Shown here: positions 39,401-48,177 of the stretch, piece after piece | How the letters are laid out: each line of letters opens with the position of its first letter | Position numbering within the stretch: position 1 is the stretch's first letter | From: Ischnura elegans | Lineage: Eukaryota > Arthropoda > Insecta > Odonata > Coenagrionidae | DNA: 64,000 nucleotides | Assembly: GCF_921293095.1 (NCBI RefSeq) | Contig: NC_060252.1 | Span: 74,420,866 to 74,484,865 of the forward strand | Direction: 5' to 3' | Made by a program: the position numbers and the translations under genes | Notes under the pieces: model-generated | Told to the model about the DNA's origin: nothing | Seen by the model: only the letters and a program-made list of their open reading frames with translations | Databases searched by the model: none

Positions 39401-42400
39401 TCAGGGGTAATTGTACGACTGAACGTGTGGGTTATTCTACCAGGAGTATTAAATTTGCAGTTTTTGATTGAAAATTGAAATTTCAGTGATAGATGATCAG
39501 ATAAACCATGGTCGGTTACTAAGACAGGGTACTGATCTGTGTTGAGGCCAGTAATGATGTTGTCCAAACAGGAGTTAAGTCTGGTTGGTTCAGTATTTGC
39601 ACAATGTAAATTAAAAGACCCTATAAAAGAAGCGAAAGCAACAGAAGTACTAGATGAACGGTTAATATCCACATTAAAGTCACCACATAAAACAATTTCT
39701 AGACCAAGCCTAGAAAACCAGGAGAGACTCTGCTCCAGTTGATTACAGAATATATTAAAGTCACCTGATGGAGATCGATACACACATAGAACAATTACAT
39801 TAAACTATTCTATGGTCACAGCACACATTTCACTATGAATTTCTACAGAGAACTGACTAATATCTAGTTTCTTAAACAGTAAGTTTTTTTTCACATAGAT
39901 GACAGTCCCACCATTTTTTGCAGCAGGTCTACAATATGACGATGCTAAAGTATAGTTTTCACTGTTGAACAGAGGAATTTCCTCACTACACAACCAATGC
40001 TCTGTGAGGCATAATATATCGTAGTTGTTCCCATTAACAGTTGCTTCCACCATAAAATGTTTGTTCCAAGGACATTGAACGTTTGCACACAGAAGGGAAG
40101 GGGATTTGGCGGTTACTTTGGGAGACGGATCACTGATGTTGTCTCTTAGTCATAGCAAAGGAGTAGCCTTGGTTACAGGTGCATGTACAGTGACCAAGCC
40201 ATCGGGATACACACTACTAACCTGACATGGTTTCAATCCAATACAGTTGACAATTAAAGCACACAAATGGTTTTTGCCCTTGCCATTAAGATGTAGGCCA
40301 TGTTTAGTGTAGAAAACACGGTCAAAACCAGTGGCGCAGCGAGGAGGGTTTTGGGGGATAAAACCCCCCCCAGAGCTCCGAGAAATTTTTAAGTTTAATC
40401 CATTTTGCTTAATTAGATTGATATTATGAATAGAATAGTGTAAGGATTAGTAAAATATCCCTAAGAAAGCTGTAAACTCACCATTTTGAACCTTTTATGT
40501 TTTAATTCCGCAATTTATGTACTAATCTCGCACCTACCTCTTATCCTGGTGGGTAGTCCATACCCCCACACACCCCAGTATTAGTTACACCTAAATCTCC
40601 CCCAGCCTTAATTCCTGGCTGCGCCCCTAGTCAAAACCATTAACATCTACTATGGTAACATGTTCAGCAGGAAGTAGAACCGTAGAGGAGGGTACCGCAT
40701 CTTAACTGTTCTGCTCGAGCTTCAAAGGGTTCACAACCCAGACCTGGAGGGCAGAAGGTACGGAGGAAACTTGATATTTCAGCTCGGTGAAGGCCGTAGT
40801 CAACTCTGATGGTTACTTCCATAAGAAATGTGCAAGGGAAGCCAAAACTCTACCTGGCTTTGTCTATTGCTTCGCTCCGCACGGCTCTGTCTATTGCTCC
40901 ACTGCTCATTTTCCATGGCTATTGCTGTGCTCTGCACGGTTCTGTCTATTGTTTTGCTCTCCGTCACTCCGTTATTGTTTTGCTCTCTGTTGCTCCGTCT
41001 ATTGCTCCATTTCGAACAGGAGAAGTTGGCAAGTCATCACTCCTCTCTGAACTACAGAGGTAGTTCACAAGTCGAAATGGTGCGACAGAAAATCCTCGGA
41101 GTAGCTCTTGAAATTAAATTTCTATTCTCATTGAGAGTCCCTCATGCAGAACCAGCTTTTCCTTTCTTCAGTCCTTACACTATTATGTGCATAACTGTAA
41201 ATTAAAGTCAATATTGAAGTTTATGTACCATTGCAAGTTGAATAAAAGGTGGTGTCTGTGCTTAAAATTGTGGTTGTTCCTCGGCCCCGTTCCACTTACA
41301 ATTTCACTTGATAGTCTTATCAGAATACCTTTCTGTATTGGTTTACATTTACTGTGGTGCAGGTGGTGGGACTGAGCTCCATGTTTTCATCTAAAATGGT
41401 TTCAAATTACCTTTCCCTATTGGATTTTATATTGGGAGAGGCAGGTGGATGATTATCGTAGGACACAGAAGGGCTCAATGTGTGTGCTAGGTTAGATCTT
41501 TCTTGCCGCATCCAACTCAAAACGTCTCCATTCCAAATAGTTAGTATGAAATATTACCAGTGCAACTAGAGTTTTCGGAACAACGATATTTGCTCGTCTA
41601 CTTGGTTTAGGCAGAGGTCCTTGTAGTGCCATGAAAGAGGCAAAAATGATTGGTATCAGTTCTTATGTGTTTTTATTATCTTAATTGCTGGCGTAAGTCA
41701 TTTAATTCATGCGATTGTACTTTGTGAATAATTATTCTAGTTTAATAGGATTAGCCTGCAAGCGGCGCAAATTTTGATACAAGAGACGTTGTGCAGAGGA
41801 CTGAAAAAGGTCAAACCTGGCTTAAAATTTTCTTCAAGTATGAAGAGGTAATTACTGGATAAAGGGCAACAATGCATGGATTCAAATTTTACCTGGAATA
41901 CTCTAGGATGGTACTGTGTTTTGGAACAGAAGAACGGGTGTGCCTGCAGAATACTGTTCGTCTTCAGCTTTTATGAAGGCATCATCATCTGGGATGGTCA
42001 TTTCAACCTCAGTGAATTTCCATCTGCCATGTTTTTACATGTGGTAACTGACTTACCCCACCTAACTTCCACCGTCGTTTATCAAGATCTATTTTTTACG
42101 AAACTTCAGTATATTTACTAAAATTTCACAGGTATTCCAACAATACATAATATTTCCTGAGTCCAAAGTGTAATTTGTGCTCTTTCAATCAAAATTGCTG
42201 CATAAAACTGCCAATCGATATGGACTTAATTATTGCACTCCACAAATAATATTGACAAGACACAGGAAAATTATGGAGCACTTTAAGAGTACGTAATCCA
42301 CAGGCATCAATTTTGGCATTCCTGTAATTTCAGGCCATAACTTAACCCCTTGAGCTGTAATGACGAGTCAAGCTCATCATGAACTTGCGATGCCAAACTG

Positions 42401-43184
42401 AGCAATGACGAGTGTATCTCGTCATCGGATTTTCATAAGTTTAGCACTATTTTGAGGAACAATATAATTATTTTGATAGCTTAACAATGTTATAACATTC
42501 ATAGTATTCATAAATAATTCATATTTAATGAAACATGATGCATTGGAAGGATTAAAATGATTTTATTCGAGTAGCGGTAGCTGTGTTCTCTATGTTTAGT
42601 AATCACATTTTATTTCACGGTTCCACGAATTTCCACGGTTCACGGTTGATTACAAATTACAGAATTATCATTTCATTACCTACCATTTGAAAAACAACCA
42701 CAGAAAAAATAAATAGAGAATAGGAGTGCGATATTCGGAAAATATATCGAAGTGGAAGGGTTTAATAAATAATGGGGCATGGAGCAGAATGGACGAGAAA
42801 AACAATAATTTCAGTTAGGAATACTCAGATTGGAAATCACGTTGTGACAGCCACAGTGTTTGATGGAAAGTAATAAAAATTGTTTATCATCGCTATGGGA
42901 AAGTTTTTAAGGTGAATTAAGCAAGTTTGATGCCCCCTGCAAAGACGCAACCCGCATGTCACATAAATTCACTGAAACCCACTACAGTAAAGTCATGGTT
43001 TTCCTGTTTACAACAAATTTGTTTTATAGAGGTTTTACTGTATAACTTTTTATTTGTGATGAATGAGCCACAAATCATAGAATTTGGTACTGCTGAGACT
43101 GAAGCTGTATTTAACTTAAGTAATGTTTTCTTTGCAGATCTCTACCCGGAAATGAAGAGGGTTGTGAAGTCTCATGCACTGTGA
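12454..43184 (+). CDS. THAP zinc-finger protein with duplicated module, copy B (complete, 9 exons)
   Basis: Exons: 12454-12576, 19537-20046, 20127-20242, 20482-20689, 29022-29239, 33066-33291, 34192-34319, 35835-36022, 43138-43184. All have GT/AG borders; the sum is 1764 nt, 587 residues plus stop, with no frame break. The ATG is chosen because it lies just before the zinc finger and is matched in copy C; an upstream non-coding exon is possible, since TTCTTAG precedes it. Residues 1-111 are a THAP finger: C10-x4-C15, C67-x2-H70, W49 and AVPSIFPP at 104-111. Module 1 covers about 164-250 and C254/C273/C276. A linker follows (320-391, acidic and proline-rich). Module 2 covers about 424-510 with C514/C529/C533/C536, then a basic stretch. 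THAP fingers bind DNA; the modules are unknown to me. Confidence 0.87.
12720..12972. mobile_element. Harbinger-like foldback MITE in copy B intron 1
   Basis: 253 bp with ends AGGTGGGTTTACTCTGAG and, reverse-complemented, AGCTGCGTTTACACTGAG. TAA flanks both ends (12717-12719, 12973-12975). The arms pair over much of the element around a GC-rich turn near 12845. The aligned intron of copy C (near 52345) lacks it. Confidence 0.75.
13040..13245. mobile_element. hAT-type MITE with poly-G/C ends in copy B intron 1
   Basis: The direct repeat GACTCTTTG flanks a 206 bp insert (13032-13040 and 13245-13253). The ends are GGCGGTTCCGGGGG and CTGGATCCGCCCCC. Copy C has a single GACTCTTT at the aligned place (near 52388), an intact empty site. 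The inner fragment CTGGATACGGCC resembles the right end, suggesting an internal copy of it. Confidence 0.7.
14345..14488. mobile_element. Palindromic PLE 3'-end fragment
   Basis: Inverted repeat with about 60 bp arms around GCTTGTGCCATTGTCAAGG. On either strand the arm reads AAAACCATGGTCGGTAAAAA then ATAAAATAG. The same layout (AAAC, a self-complementary six-mer, CGGYAA, then an AATAAA-like stretch) ends the GIY-YIG-bearing PLE at 58.1-59.6 kb, hence the call. Only terminal sequence is present, with no coding. Confidence 0.5.
14489..16840. other. Copy B intron 1, mostly unassigned
   Basis: AT-rich, with a decayed cysteine-rich reading frame on the minus strand (separate entry). The 131-codon plus-strand ORF at 15530-15925 is serine-rich at its end and resembles nothing I know. 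Confidence 0.35.
15170..15495 (-). pseudogene. Decayed cysteine/histidine-rich coding remnant, possibly a LINE ORF1
   Basis: On the minus strand the frame reads CGICNQG, then after a stop HCGHKGLMCGECKSFL. A one-base shift then gives HHCKVALSDRDVQVLDDLQ, and KELLDRVKQHDERT follows further on. The cysteine spacing suggests a PHD or zinc-ribbon-like finger followed by a coiled coil, a layout known from some LINE ORF1 proteins. Broken by stops and a frameshift; identity uncertain. Confidence 0.25.
16841..18726. mobile_element. PIF/Harbinger-type element, non-autonomous, 1.9 kb
   Basis: Ends are GGGTGCGATTCATAGACG and its exact inverse, flanked by TAA (16838-16840, 18727-18729), the TWA target duplication of PIF/Harbinger. 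Many CACTTTA/TAAAGTG subterminal repeats lie in the first and last 150 bp. The 131-codon ORF at 17255-17650 is hydrophobic and is not a recognisable DDE transposase or Myb-like protein. Located in copy B intron 1. Confidence 0.75.
18301..18580. repeat. Second copy of the segment at 428-690
   Basis: Same orientation as the copy in the pogo-like element, with a roughly 55 bp insertion in the middle. It lies inside the Harbinger element near its right end. The reading frame that is open at 466-669 is broken here. Confidence 0.5.
19151..19385. mobile_element. Harbinger-like MITE, second copy of the 8604-8838 family
   Basis: 235 bp with ends AGGCCTATTTACACGG and CGTGTAAATAGGCCT, nearly perfect inverted repeats. 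The ORFs read on both strands are a consequence. The flanking trinucleotides are TGA and TAA, so the target duplication has decayed or the site was atypical. About 150 bp upstream of copy B exon 2. Confidence 0.7.
20700..22756. mobile_element. hAT-type element, 2.06 kb, in copy B intron 4
   Basis: An exact 8 bp target duplication ATTTTCAT (20692-20699, 22757-22764) flanks ends TAGAGATGTGCGAATAGTA and, reverse-complemented, TAGGGATGGGTCGAATAGTA. Dense ATTCGA subterminal repeats line both ends. No hAT transposase is recognisable. A MITE (21878-22507) is nested inside. The insertion begins 11 bp after the end of exon 4, so splice-donor function depends on the ten intron bases left. Confidence 0.85.
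21878..22507. mobile_element. TA-flanked MITE nested in the hAT element, copy 1
   Basis: Ends GGGTGGTTTCCTATTA and GGAAACTACCC, flanked by TA (21876-21877, 22508-22509). About 85-90% similar to 50856-51516 by eye across its length. No coding. A Tc1/mariner-like origin is inferred from the TA only. Confidence 0.7.
22921..22958 (+). repeat. 38 bp direct repeat, left copy
   Basis: GCACGTGACTGCGTACAAAG and the following 18 bp recur at 26642-26679 with one difference. This copy abuts the (AAT)n end of the minus-strand LINE. Either it is a SINE tail present twice, or it marks the border of a 3.7 kb composite block. Confidence 0.7.
22959..25115 (-). mobile_element. 5'-truncated LINE 1 (APE/RT type, jockey/CR1-like)
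   Basis: Minus-strand reverse transcriptase in two overlapping frames (24067-25158, of which the first 40 bp or so belong to the neighbour, and 23081-24085), joined by a frameshift near 24075. Visible motifs are FFDLSKAFDTLNHNIL, GVPQGSILGPLLF and YADDT, followed by a thumb region with FLGLTLNENLDW. The 3' end is an (ATT)n tail at 22959-22980. Endonuclease and ORF1 are missing. Inactive. Confidence 0.85.
25115..26391 (+). mobile_element. 5'-truncated LINE 2, head-to-head with LINE 1
   Basis: The plus-strand reverse transcriptase starts abruptly just before the palm motif (ADPRQAFDNVNHDLL). It continues with GVPQGSILGPILF and YADDT, has one in-frame TAA at 25846-25848, and resumes in the same frame to a stop near 26244. 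The 3' end is an (ATT)n tail at 26372-26391. Protein sequence differs clearly from LINE 1, so this is a different family, not an inverted half of one copy. Confidence 0.85.
26516..26588 (+). tRNA. tRNA-like cloverleaf, anticodon GGC (Ala?), likely SINE head or pseudo-tRNA
   Basis: Acceptor stem GGCTTGG/CTAAGTC pairs with two G-U pairs. The D arm is GTGT...ACAC, the anticodon stem CCTGA/TCGGG with loop CTGGCAA, and the T stem CCGGG/CCCGG with loop TTTGAAT, which also contains the pol III B box. The fold is intact. However, GGC is an unusual anticodon for a eukaryotic tRNA-Ala, and the 38 bp repeat follows 53 bp downstream, so a tRNA-derived SINE is at least as likely as a working gene. Confidence 0.5.
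26642..26679 (+). repeat. 38 bp direct repeat, right copy
   Basis: Partner of 22921-22958. It follows the tRNA-like sequence at a distance fitting a SINE body or tail. Confidence 0.7.
26680..29021. other. Remainder of copy B intron 4
   Basis: AT-rich, no recognisable coding except a two-unit minisatellite (27875-28042). The last part, just before exon 5, aligns loosely with copy C upstream of 55428. Confidence 0.4.
27875..28042. repeat. Two-unit tandem repeat, period 84 bp
   Basis: Units begin CCCTTTTGTAGTGAAATAAA at 27875 and 27959 and are about 95% alike. The period is a multiple of three, which explains the repeated residues in a minus-strand frame here; there is no other sign of coding. 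Confidence 0.8.
29274..30041. mobile_element. Tigger-like non-autonomous element in copy B intron 5
   Basis: Ends CAGTGAGTCCTCGTTCTACG and, reverse-complemented, CAGTGAGTCCTCGTTTAACG, with repeated AACGTCA motifs inside. The flanking bases are CA and AA, so a TA target duplication is not preserved. It begins 34 bp after the end of exon 5. No transposase recognised in 768 bp. Confidence 0.65.
30259..31361. repeat. Large foldback: about 450 bp inverted arms, 200 bp loop
   Basis: 30259-30708 and 30912-31361 are inverse complements with scattered differences; position sums stay at 61619-61620 along the arms, so there is almost no net indel. The loop (30709-30911) contains a GC-rich stretch near 30775-30840. 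Neither arm encodes anything recognisable. It resembles a long-TIR foldback transposon; the ends and target duplication are not certain. Confidence 0.75.
31362..32731. other. Copy B intron 5, unassigned
   Basis: Contains a few short frames, the longest open one 32293-32496. None matches a family I know, and codon periodicity is not convincing. Confidence 0.35.
32736..32994. mobile_element. piggyBac-type MITE (TTAA-flanked)
   Basis: TTAA at 32732-32735 and 32995-32998 bounds ends CCCCTTAACTGGGGAGC and, reverse-complemented, CCCCTTGGTTGGGGGC. An 18 bp perfect palindrome GCGCGACTATAGTCGCGC lies just inside the left end. No coding. It ends about 70 bp before copy B exon 6. Confidence 0.65.
33395..33907. 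mobile_element. hAT-type MITE in copy B intron 6
   Basis: Exact 8 bp target duplication GTGTAAAT (33387-33394, 33908-33915). Ends are TAAGGATGAGTC and, reverse-complemented, TAGAGATGGGTCAG. The same family sits in copy C intron 6 (60271-62575). Copy A intron 6 keeps an uninterrupted site, with ATGTAAATG near 3118. Confidence 0.8.
37577..37765. mobile_element. Short PLE terminal insertion inside the LINE reverse transcriptase
   Basis: The 12 bp direct repeat GGCCCCAAAGTT (37565-37576, 37766-37777) flanks a 189 bp insert. The insert is a hairpin: GAAATCTTCACGGGAAATCA pairs with its inverse near 37700-37722. The centre holds GATGGC...GGCCATC then GAAACGTTGG, typical of PLE 3' ends. The LINE frame (NYGNELWG) is cut by it. 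Confidence 0.7.
40329..40629. mobile_element. hAT-type MITE inside the LINE
   Basis: Exact 8 bp duplication GTCAAAAC (40321-40328, 40630-40637). Ends CAGTGGCGCAGCGAGGA and, reverse-complemented, TAGGGGCGCAGCCAGGA. If removed, the LINE frame reads through the site in one frame, which confirms insertion into the LINE. Confidence 0.85.
40859..41012 (+). repeat. Degenerate repeat of TCTATTGCT-type words
   Basis: GTCTATTGCT, GCTATTGCTG, GTCTATTGTTTTGCTCT and CGTCTATTGCTCC recur with CTCTGCACG-like spacers. Period irregular. It may be the 5' untranslated part of the neighbouring minus-strand LINE. Confidence 0.4.
41013..42341. other. Copy B intron 8, unassigned
   Basis: No recognisable gene. Short frames only on both strands. 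Confidence 0.35.
42346..42761. mobile_element. Possible piggyBac-type MITE
   Basis: TTAA followed by CCCCTTGAGCTG at 42342 and GGAAGGG before TTTAA at 42762-42765 resemble the ends of the 32736-32994 element. The terminal match is short. Confidence 0.35.
42985..43040. mobile_element. Very short pogo-like MITE (56 bp)
   Basis: CAGTAAAGTC...GGTTTTACTG flanked by TA at both ends. Its right end, reverse-complemented, reads CAGTAAAACCTCTATAAAAC, a typical pogo terminus. Sits 97 bp before the last exon of copy B. Confidence 0.45.
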
Positions 43185-43663
43185 AGTTAAGTGTATGGCT
43201 TGTTTGTCAATAGAATGTTGGAGAACATGGGTATTTGAGAGTGATGACGTGTCAAGTGTGATGAGAATTGTTTAAATGTCAAGGAAATTCTGTTAGTGTT
43301 CAAGTGTTGTGAGTGAGTGATATTGTGTATGAATTGAATATGGAATGTTCATACTCAAAACTAAAGAACTGCCATGATGGATGCATCAGGAAGCATAGTG
43401 TGATACAGTGGTCTTTATTTTTATAATTCAAGTTGCTATTTATGTATTTAAGGTTGAAATGGGACAGAGCACTTCAAATATTTCCGTTCACACCGAAGTA
43501 TTCCATTCTTCCATGGGTATGGTTGATGGGGAGAATGGAAATTATTGGACTTCTAAGTCATACTAAGTATAATCTCCAGAAAATGTAGGACAGTAAAATC
43601 TAAGATTCAAAAATTAAATATTTTTGAAAGAAAAGATGAACATTTTTCTTTAAGTGTGTTCAA

Positions 43664-43669
43664 AATAAA
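43664..43669 (+). promoter_or_regulatory. Candidate poly(A) signal of copy B
   Basis: AATAAA 480 bp after the stop codon, in sequence that aligns with the copy A 3' flank. Usage is inferred. Confidence 0.35.
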
Positions 43670-43869
43670 GAATTTCTCTAATCCTTGAAAAAGTGCTTTG
43701 TTACATTATTGATTTGTTGTATGATTTGATAGAATTTCATTTATCTATGCGAATTTACTTCTTGGAAGAATAGTCTTTGTGGGAGGATGAATGAGGCTTG
43801 AATTACTACTATCATCTCCGTGTTGTAATGTTAGGTGCAAATTTCAGTTTATTCTCACATGAGAATATC

Positions 43870-44049
43870 TTGAAGGACTAGTGGAAGGGAAAAAGGGCAA
43901 GGGACGGCCCCGAATGAGTTATATAGGACAGGTTATAAAGGATGTAAAAGAGAAGAAATATGTATGTAGCTATGAAAAGATTAGCGGATAGGAGAGAGAA
44001 TTGGAGAGCTGCATCAAACCAATCTTAGGATTGTTGACTAATGATGATG
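43870..44049 (+). mobile_element. 5'-truncated LINE 3' end in the copy B 3' flank
   Basis: 11 bp direct repeat ATGAGAATATC (43859-43869, 44050-44060). The insert encodes a LINE-like C-terminus (GKGRPRMSYIGQVIKDV with substitutions, RRENWRAASNQS) and ends in (TGA)n. The aligned 3' flank of copy A (near 8445) lacks it. Confidence 0.7.
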
Positions 44050-44719
44050 ATGAGAATATCCTCCTCAAATTGATCATATCTTGTTACATTATGATTTCTG
44101 AAGGAGTTATTATGGGTTAGAGAGGGAAATTGTACGTTAAATTTTTTATATGTGGCATACTTGGGAGACATTGTGGAGTCCATGTCTGAAACCTGAGGGG
44201 GAAATTTTGGAAAAACAGTAAGTAGAGGGTTATAAATTAATTTTAACACTTTTAATAATCGAAAAAACTTCATTTCTTTAAGAAATCTTTTGAAAAGTCA
44301 TGATTTTGCAATATTTATTTTTCTTTTATGAAGGAAAGTAAATGAGTTTTTATATTATGGGGGGGTCCAAACCCCCTATCCCCTCCCCACTCTCTACGAC
44401 ACTGATTGACGTCATAAAATTGATGTATAACCATAGAAAATAATTTATAAAAATGCATTAGTCATTGTTTTAAGCAGATCCAAATTTGCCTCCTGACAGC
44501 CACGCCTCCTTGACAGCTGCTCGCCTACTCATTACTGATTTCATTTGTTATTTTGCACATTTAAATAGTAATAAGGATTAGGGCCAAAGTTTTGAAGAGC
44601 GAGGTGTTCATCATCTTCAGGGCAGTCTGATGCAGGGTGATAATGATCATCTGCAAATTTGGCTCTGATATATGTATTGGGTGTATTGGTCCAGCTGGCA
44701 GTGTGTAGAATACTACCTC

Positions 44720-44942
44720 CAGTGGCGAATACATATGGGGGGGGCACAGGGAGCACGCCCCCCTCCCTTGCGGGGCTGCCTGCATTGCCGAACATTTCAG
44801 ACACACAATTGTAAATTTTTTATATCATAAGATGGCATTGTCTTATATATGTGTATAATCAGTTAAAATGAAACTTTCTTAAACATTACATGTGACATGA
44901 TTATGTGCCCCCCCCCTCGAGTTTTTTCTGTATCTGCTACTG
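44720..44942. mobile_element. hAT-type MITE with poly-G/C blocks
   Basis: Exact 8 bp duplication ACTACCTC (44712-44719, 44943-44950). Ends CAGTGGCGAATACATA and TGTATCTGCTACTG. 223 bp, no coding. Confidence 0.8.
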
Positions 44943-45269
44943 ACTACCTCTTCAGCGGAAGGATTATGCAGTAAAATGCACAATCGCCCCAACAAGTGCC
45001 AAGGACCAGTGTTACCTTTCCAGTGTAGATGAAGGAGAAGATGAAACAGGCTACTAGTGAGCACGTGTGATGCATGGTGCAAATCTAGGTAGAACTAAAC
45101 TAAAATGATGGATGACATCATCAGAAGTAGTCCAAATGGACTGTATAACAATTAAATTATCCAATTTTCATTTTTTCAATTGAATTTTCTGGTGTTTATT
45201 TCTTTTTTATCATTTTCAATTTTTTTTTAAAATATGTGTTGATTTGGGGCAGAGTATTCCATGCCAAGG

Positions 45270-45510
45270 TTCCCGCAGGTTTCAAGATTGTGGGCATGTA
45301 TAGAATCCTGTGTAGGGAAGTGTATGTTGGGGAAACATGCAGGCCTGTAAAAACCAGGATGAAGGAAAATGAACGCCACCTGAAGCTATCAATTACCATG
45401 CCATTAAATGGGAAGAAACAAAATTGCTCTGCCACACCTGAGGCTACTCAGATAGGATTGTGAAAGAAGCAATTGAGATCCAGCTGACATAAAGAAAGGG
45501 TTTTAACCGC
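45270..45510 (+). pseudogene. PLE GIY-YIG endonuclease remnant
   Basis: The plus-strand frame gives GMYRILCREVYVGETCRPVK then TRMKENERHLKL. After a shift, CHT-GYSDRIVKEAIEIQL follows. This is the order of a PLE-type GIY-YIG domain (YRI.C, YVGET.R, R.KEHERH, IVKEAIEI). The CxxC finger is degraded and stops interrupt it. A family distinct from the one at 58-59 kb. Confidence 0.65.
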
Positions 45511-45593
45511 AAGGGTTCCACCACAGGAAATCATGGAATTCAATCATTAGATGCATTGACCCATCACATTGTCTTGACCCCGGGGCAATCATA

Positions 45594-47297
45594 TTGGCAA
45601 CAGGAATCAAAGTAGCTGACATCTGGTGGCCAATTTCAGAAATGAGACGTGGAGGATCGGCCGGTTTGTTTACTAATGCTACAGCCTAGCGGTGTGCGAA
45701 ACGGATGTGTTTTCAGCAATTTTGTGAAGCGAATACTGATGTATATGGTAAATCTCAGTTGTTAATAATGGATGAAGTAATTTTCTCCACATCTGACGTT
45801 TTGGAGTTCAATAAAGACATCAAGAGGTCCCTCGTTGAGGGCTATGAGGTGGAATGCTGTAACCTGTCATGGTTGAAGCACTGTTGGAGTATTTGGTTCT
45901 TGCAATGGGCTTTAGCATACAAACAAGCGTTATTAATGGCATGTCACACGAGATACAAGCTTTTCAGAAGAAAATTGGCGCTTCTTTTTCCGTTTTCGTG
46001 TGTATTGTTTGACGATTTTATCAACCATCTATTACAAGAGATATATCATTATTAAAATCATCAAACAATATGATAGGCATCTACTCACATAAGCCATCCG
46101 TCCTCAATAATCTATTCTTCTTAAGGGAATTCGACGTCGGTGTGGCCGTGAGTGGAATTCCCCTTGCATTGGCGTTTTGACTGCTATGTGGAGTCACTCG
46201 ACTCTCACCGGCTAGCGAAGATCGATGGGGAAGTGGCGAGACGGGTCGCGCGAGGGTCTCCGTGCCTCGGCCCCGGAATTTTGGCCATTTGGGCTAAGCG
46301 ACTCGAGAAATCCTTTAACCCAACGAAGCACGCAGGCCTTAGAAACGTCGGGGTTTCGCACCGCATCGTATTCGGAAGAGCAGGGCCAAGTTATTGAATG
46401 AGAAAGAGACAGATGTTTTAAGGGCCGACCCGGTTTTGACGGGCCCCCGGGCGGAAGATGTCCCGGCGATCGTGGGGGGGATCGCCTGGGAAAAGTTTGT
46501 GCGACTTTGGGAGAAATTACTTGTCTCAAGCAGACTTAGTCCCGGCAATTGGTGGGTAGTCGGCCGGGAATATTCATATAATTCTCAGTTGTCGCGATTC
46601 GAATCATTTCCCCAACCTTAACTTTCCTGGCTTATTGGATATCTGAAAATTCAATGATAGTTATTGCAAGTTTGTTCAACCTTCTTTCCGTCTGCATCTC
46701 ATCCTCTGACACCTCCATACTTACGCGAACAATTTTTAAGTAGGCATTAAATGATACAATGAAGGTGTCATGCCTTCATATGTTTCTCTATGACCCATTC
46801 TTGTTTTTTTCTTAAATAAAACTAGCATGCTAGCTCACTCTTGCCCATTCTCATGACGTGCTCCCACTTCTTTCCCAAATTAGGGGTGTTGCGGAATCTA
46901 TGTAGAGAGATAGCTTTTGTCTCACATTGGTCGGTGCAATCATAAACACCGCACATTTTGTTGCTCATGAACTTCTCCTTCTAAGTTTTTCATCATAATG
47001 CCATTGATATTCGGCTAAACGGTATAGTACTGGCCGGCTAACGTTTCACACGAACAAGCGTACTAATGCATCCGATCCTCCATATTCGGCCATGACACCT
47101 AATTTAGTGCTGTCACCTGGATTCCCTTCCAGATGCAATTGTCAATAAGAACAATGACGCTTTCAATAAGAACATAAAACTCGGGTATTCGCAGGTTATC
47201 GTTCCACACAAACAAACGTACTAAAGTGGGCGATCCTCCCTATTCGGCCATGACACCTAACTTAGTGCTGCCACCTGGATTTCCTTCCAGTTGCCAA
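45594..47297. mobile_element. TA-flanked TIR element of unknown class, 1.7 kb
   Basis: Ends TTGGCAAC..GGAA and its inverse, each bordered by TA (45592-45593, 47298-47299). Longer subterminal similarity between left (GGAGGATCGGCC...TTTGTTT) and right ends. The right subterminal block is duplicated (47047-47132 and 47205-47290). A GC-rich block (about 46120-46620) in the middle differs strongly from the AT-rich ends. The 116-codon ORF 45705-46055 is not a recognisable transposase. Confidence 0.5.
47047..47290. repeat. Direct duplication of a subterminal block, period 158 bp
   Basis: Two 86 bp copies (47047-47132 and 47205-47290) share ATTCGGCCATGACACCTAA and end CCTTCCAG. Part of the TIR element above. 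Confidence 0.75.
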
Positions 47298-48177
47298 TAT
47301 AAGTTCTGTTGTTTGATCTCTGCTTCACACTACCCTGAAGACAATGAGCAATGCATTCTTCAAAATTTGGCCACAATGGAGTTTTTAACCTGAGTGGAAG
47401 CCCAAGAAATATTCAGTGCTCAATCGCCTGGCCATTTTCCCCTGCTATTGCCTGCCTCTATTCAGAATGCCAAACTGTGCTTGAGGTATTGAATCATGGC
47501 CCTATTGTTCAGAAGAGGAGCCATAGAATTGTATACAATAATTAATTCATCATAAATATGTAGGTTTGTTTCATTTTCAGTGCATGTTCAGAAGCATGGC
47601 GTTTTATTTTATGCATGTAAGTATATTTGCCAGGGTGAACCATGTCCAGTATGTGACTGATGTCACGTCAGGTTTCTAGCTATGAAATTTTATTTTTCAT
47701 CTTCACAGATTAGTTGACATCTTCAAAAGAAGTGATCATGTCTCTTGTGCATTGTTATTGTCGGTTTGATGAAGCACTTGCTGTTTACATTATCAATTAA
47801 GTCGGCCATGTGATTACGTGTGCTATCCTCTTGTCAACCTAACCAACAAAGGGTCTGTAACCTAAGCTAATGTTCCAGCATGGAGGTGCAAGGATTGTTA
47901 TTTGTGGAGTGAGATTATTTTGGCCTGCCACTAGTATGTATACATATACTGGTGTCCAATAAATGAGCAGCTGTTTTGTTCCGTTCGGAGGGAGTGGATA
48001 TTGGGCCACAATGAAGAGGAGCAATGGGATAGGCCAGAAGAAGAACAAGCGTCCTCAAGGCCTACGAAGTATAAACAAATAGCTCAGCCTAAAAAATTGT
48101 CAGTCAGTCTGGTACTTACACCACACTCAGTTATGTAAACTGTGCTATAGGTATTTCATAATGTATTCAGGTATACA

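Larger units (their letters stand above)
37003..40700 (-). mobile_element. Decayed APE/RT LINE in copy B intron 8
   Basis: Minus strand. A stretch with TKHGLHLNGKGK (40240-40330) precedes an APE endonuclease (LTEHWL; VYRSPSGDF; LCGDFNVDIN; VTDHGLSDHLSL) at 39247-40060, split by an in-frame TAG at 39805. Reverse transcriptase follows (NYRPISIIPVF; SDLSKAFD; GVPQGSVLGPLLF; YADDT altered to HADDT) at about 37560-38960, with several frameshifts. The 3' end is an (ATT)n-rich tail near 37003-37030. Interrupted by a PLE fragment (37577-37765) and a hAT MITE (40329-40629). The 5' limit is uncertain. Inactive. Confidence 0.8.

Noticed and set aside
44038-44060. ATG microsatellite
   Set aside because: It is the 3' tail of the LINE insertion at 43870-44049, shown by the flanking 11 bp duplication.
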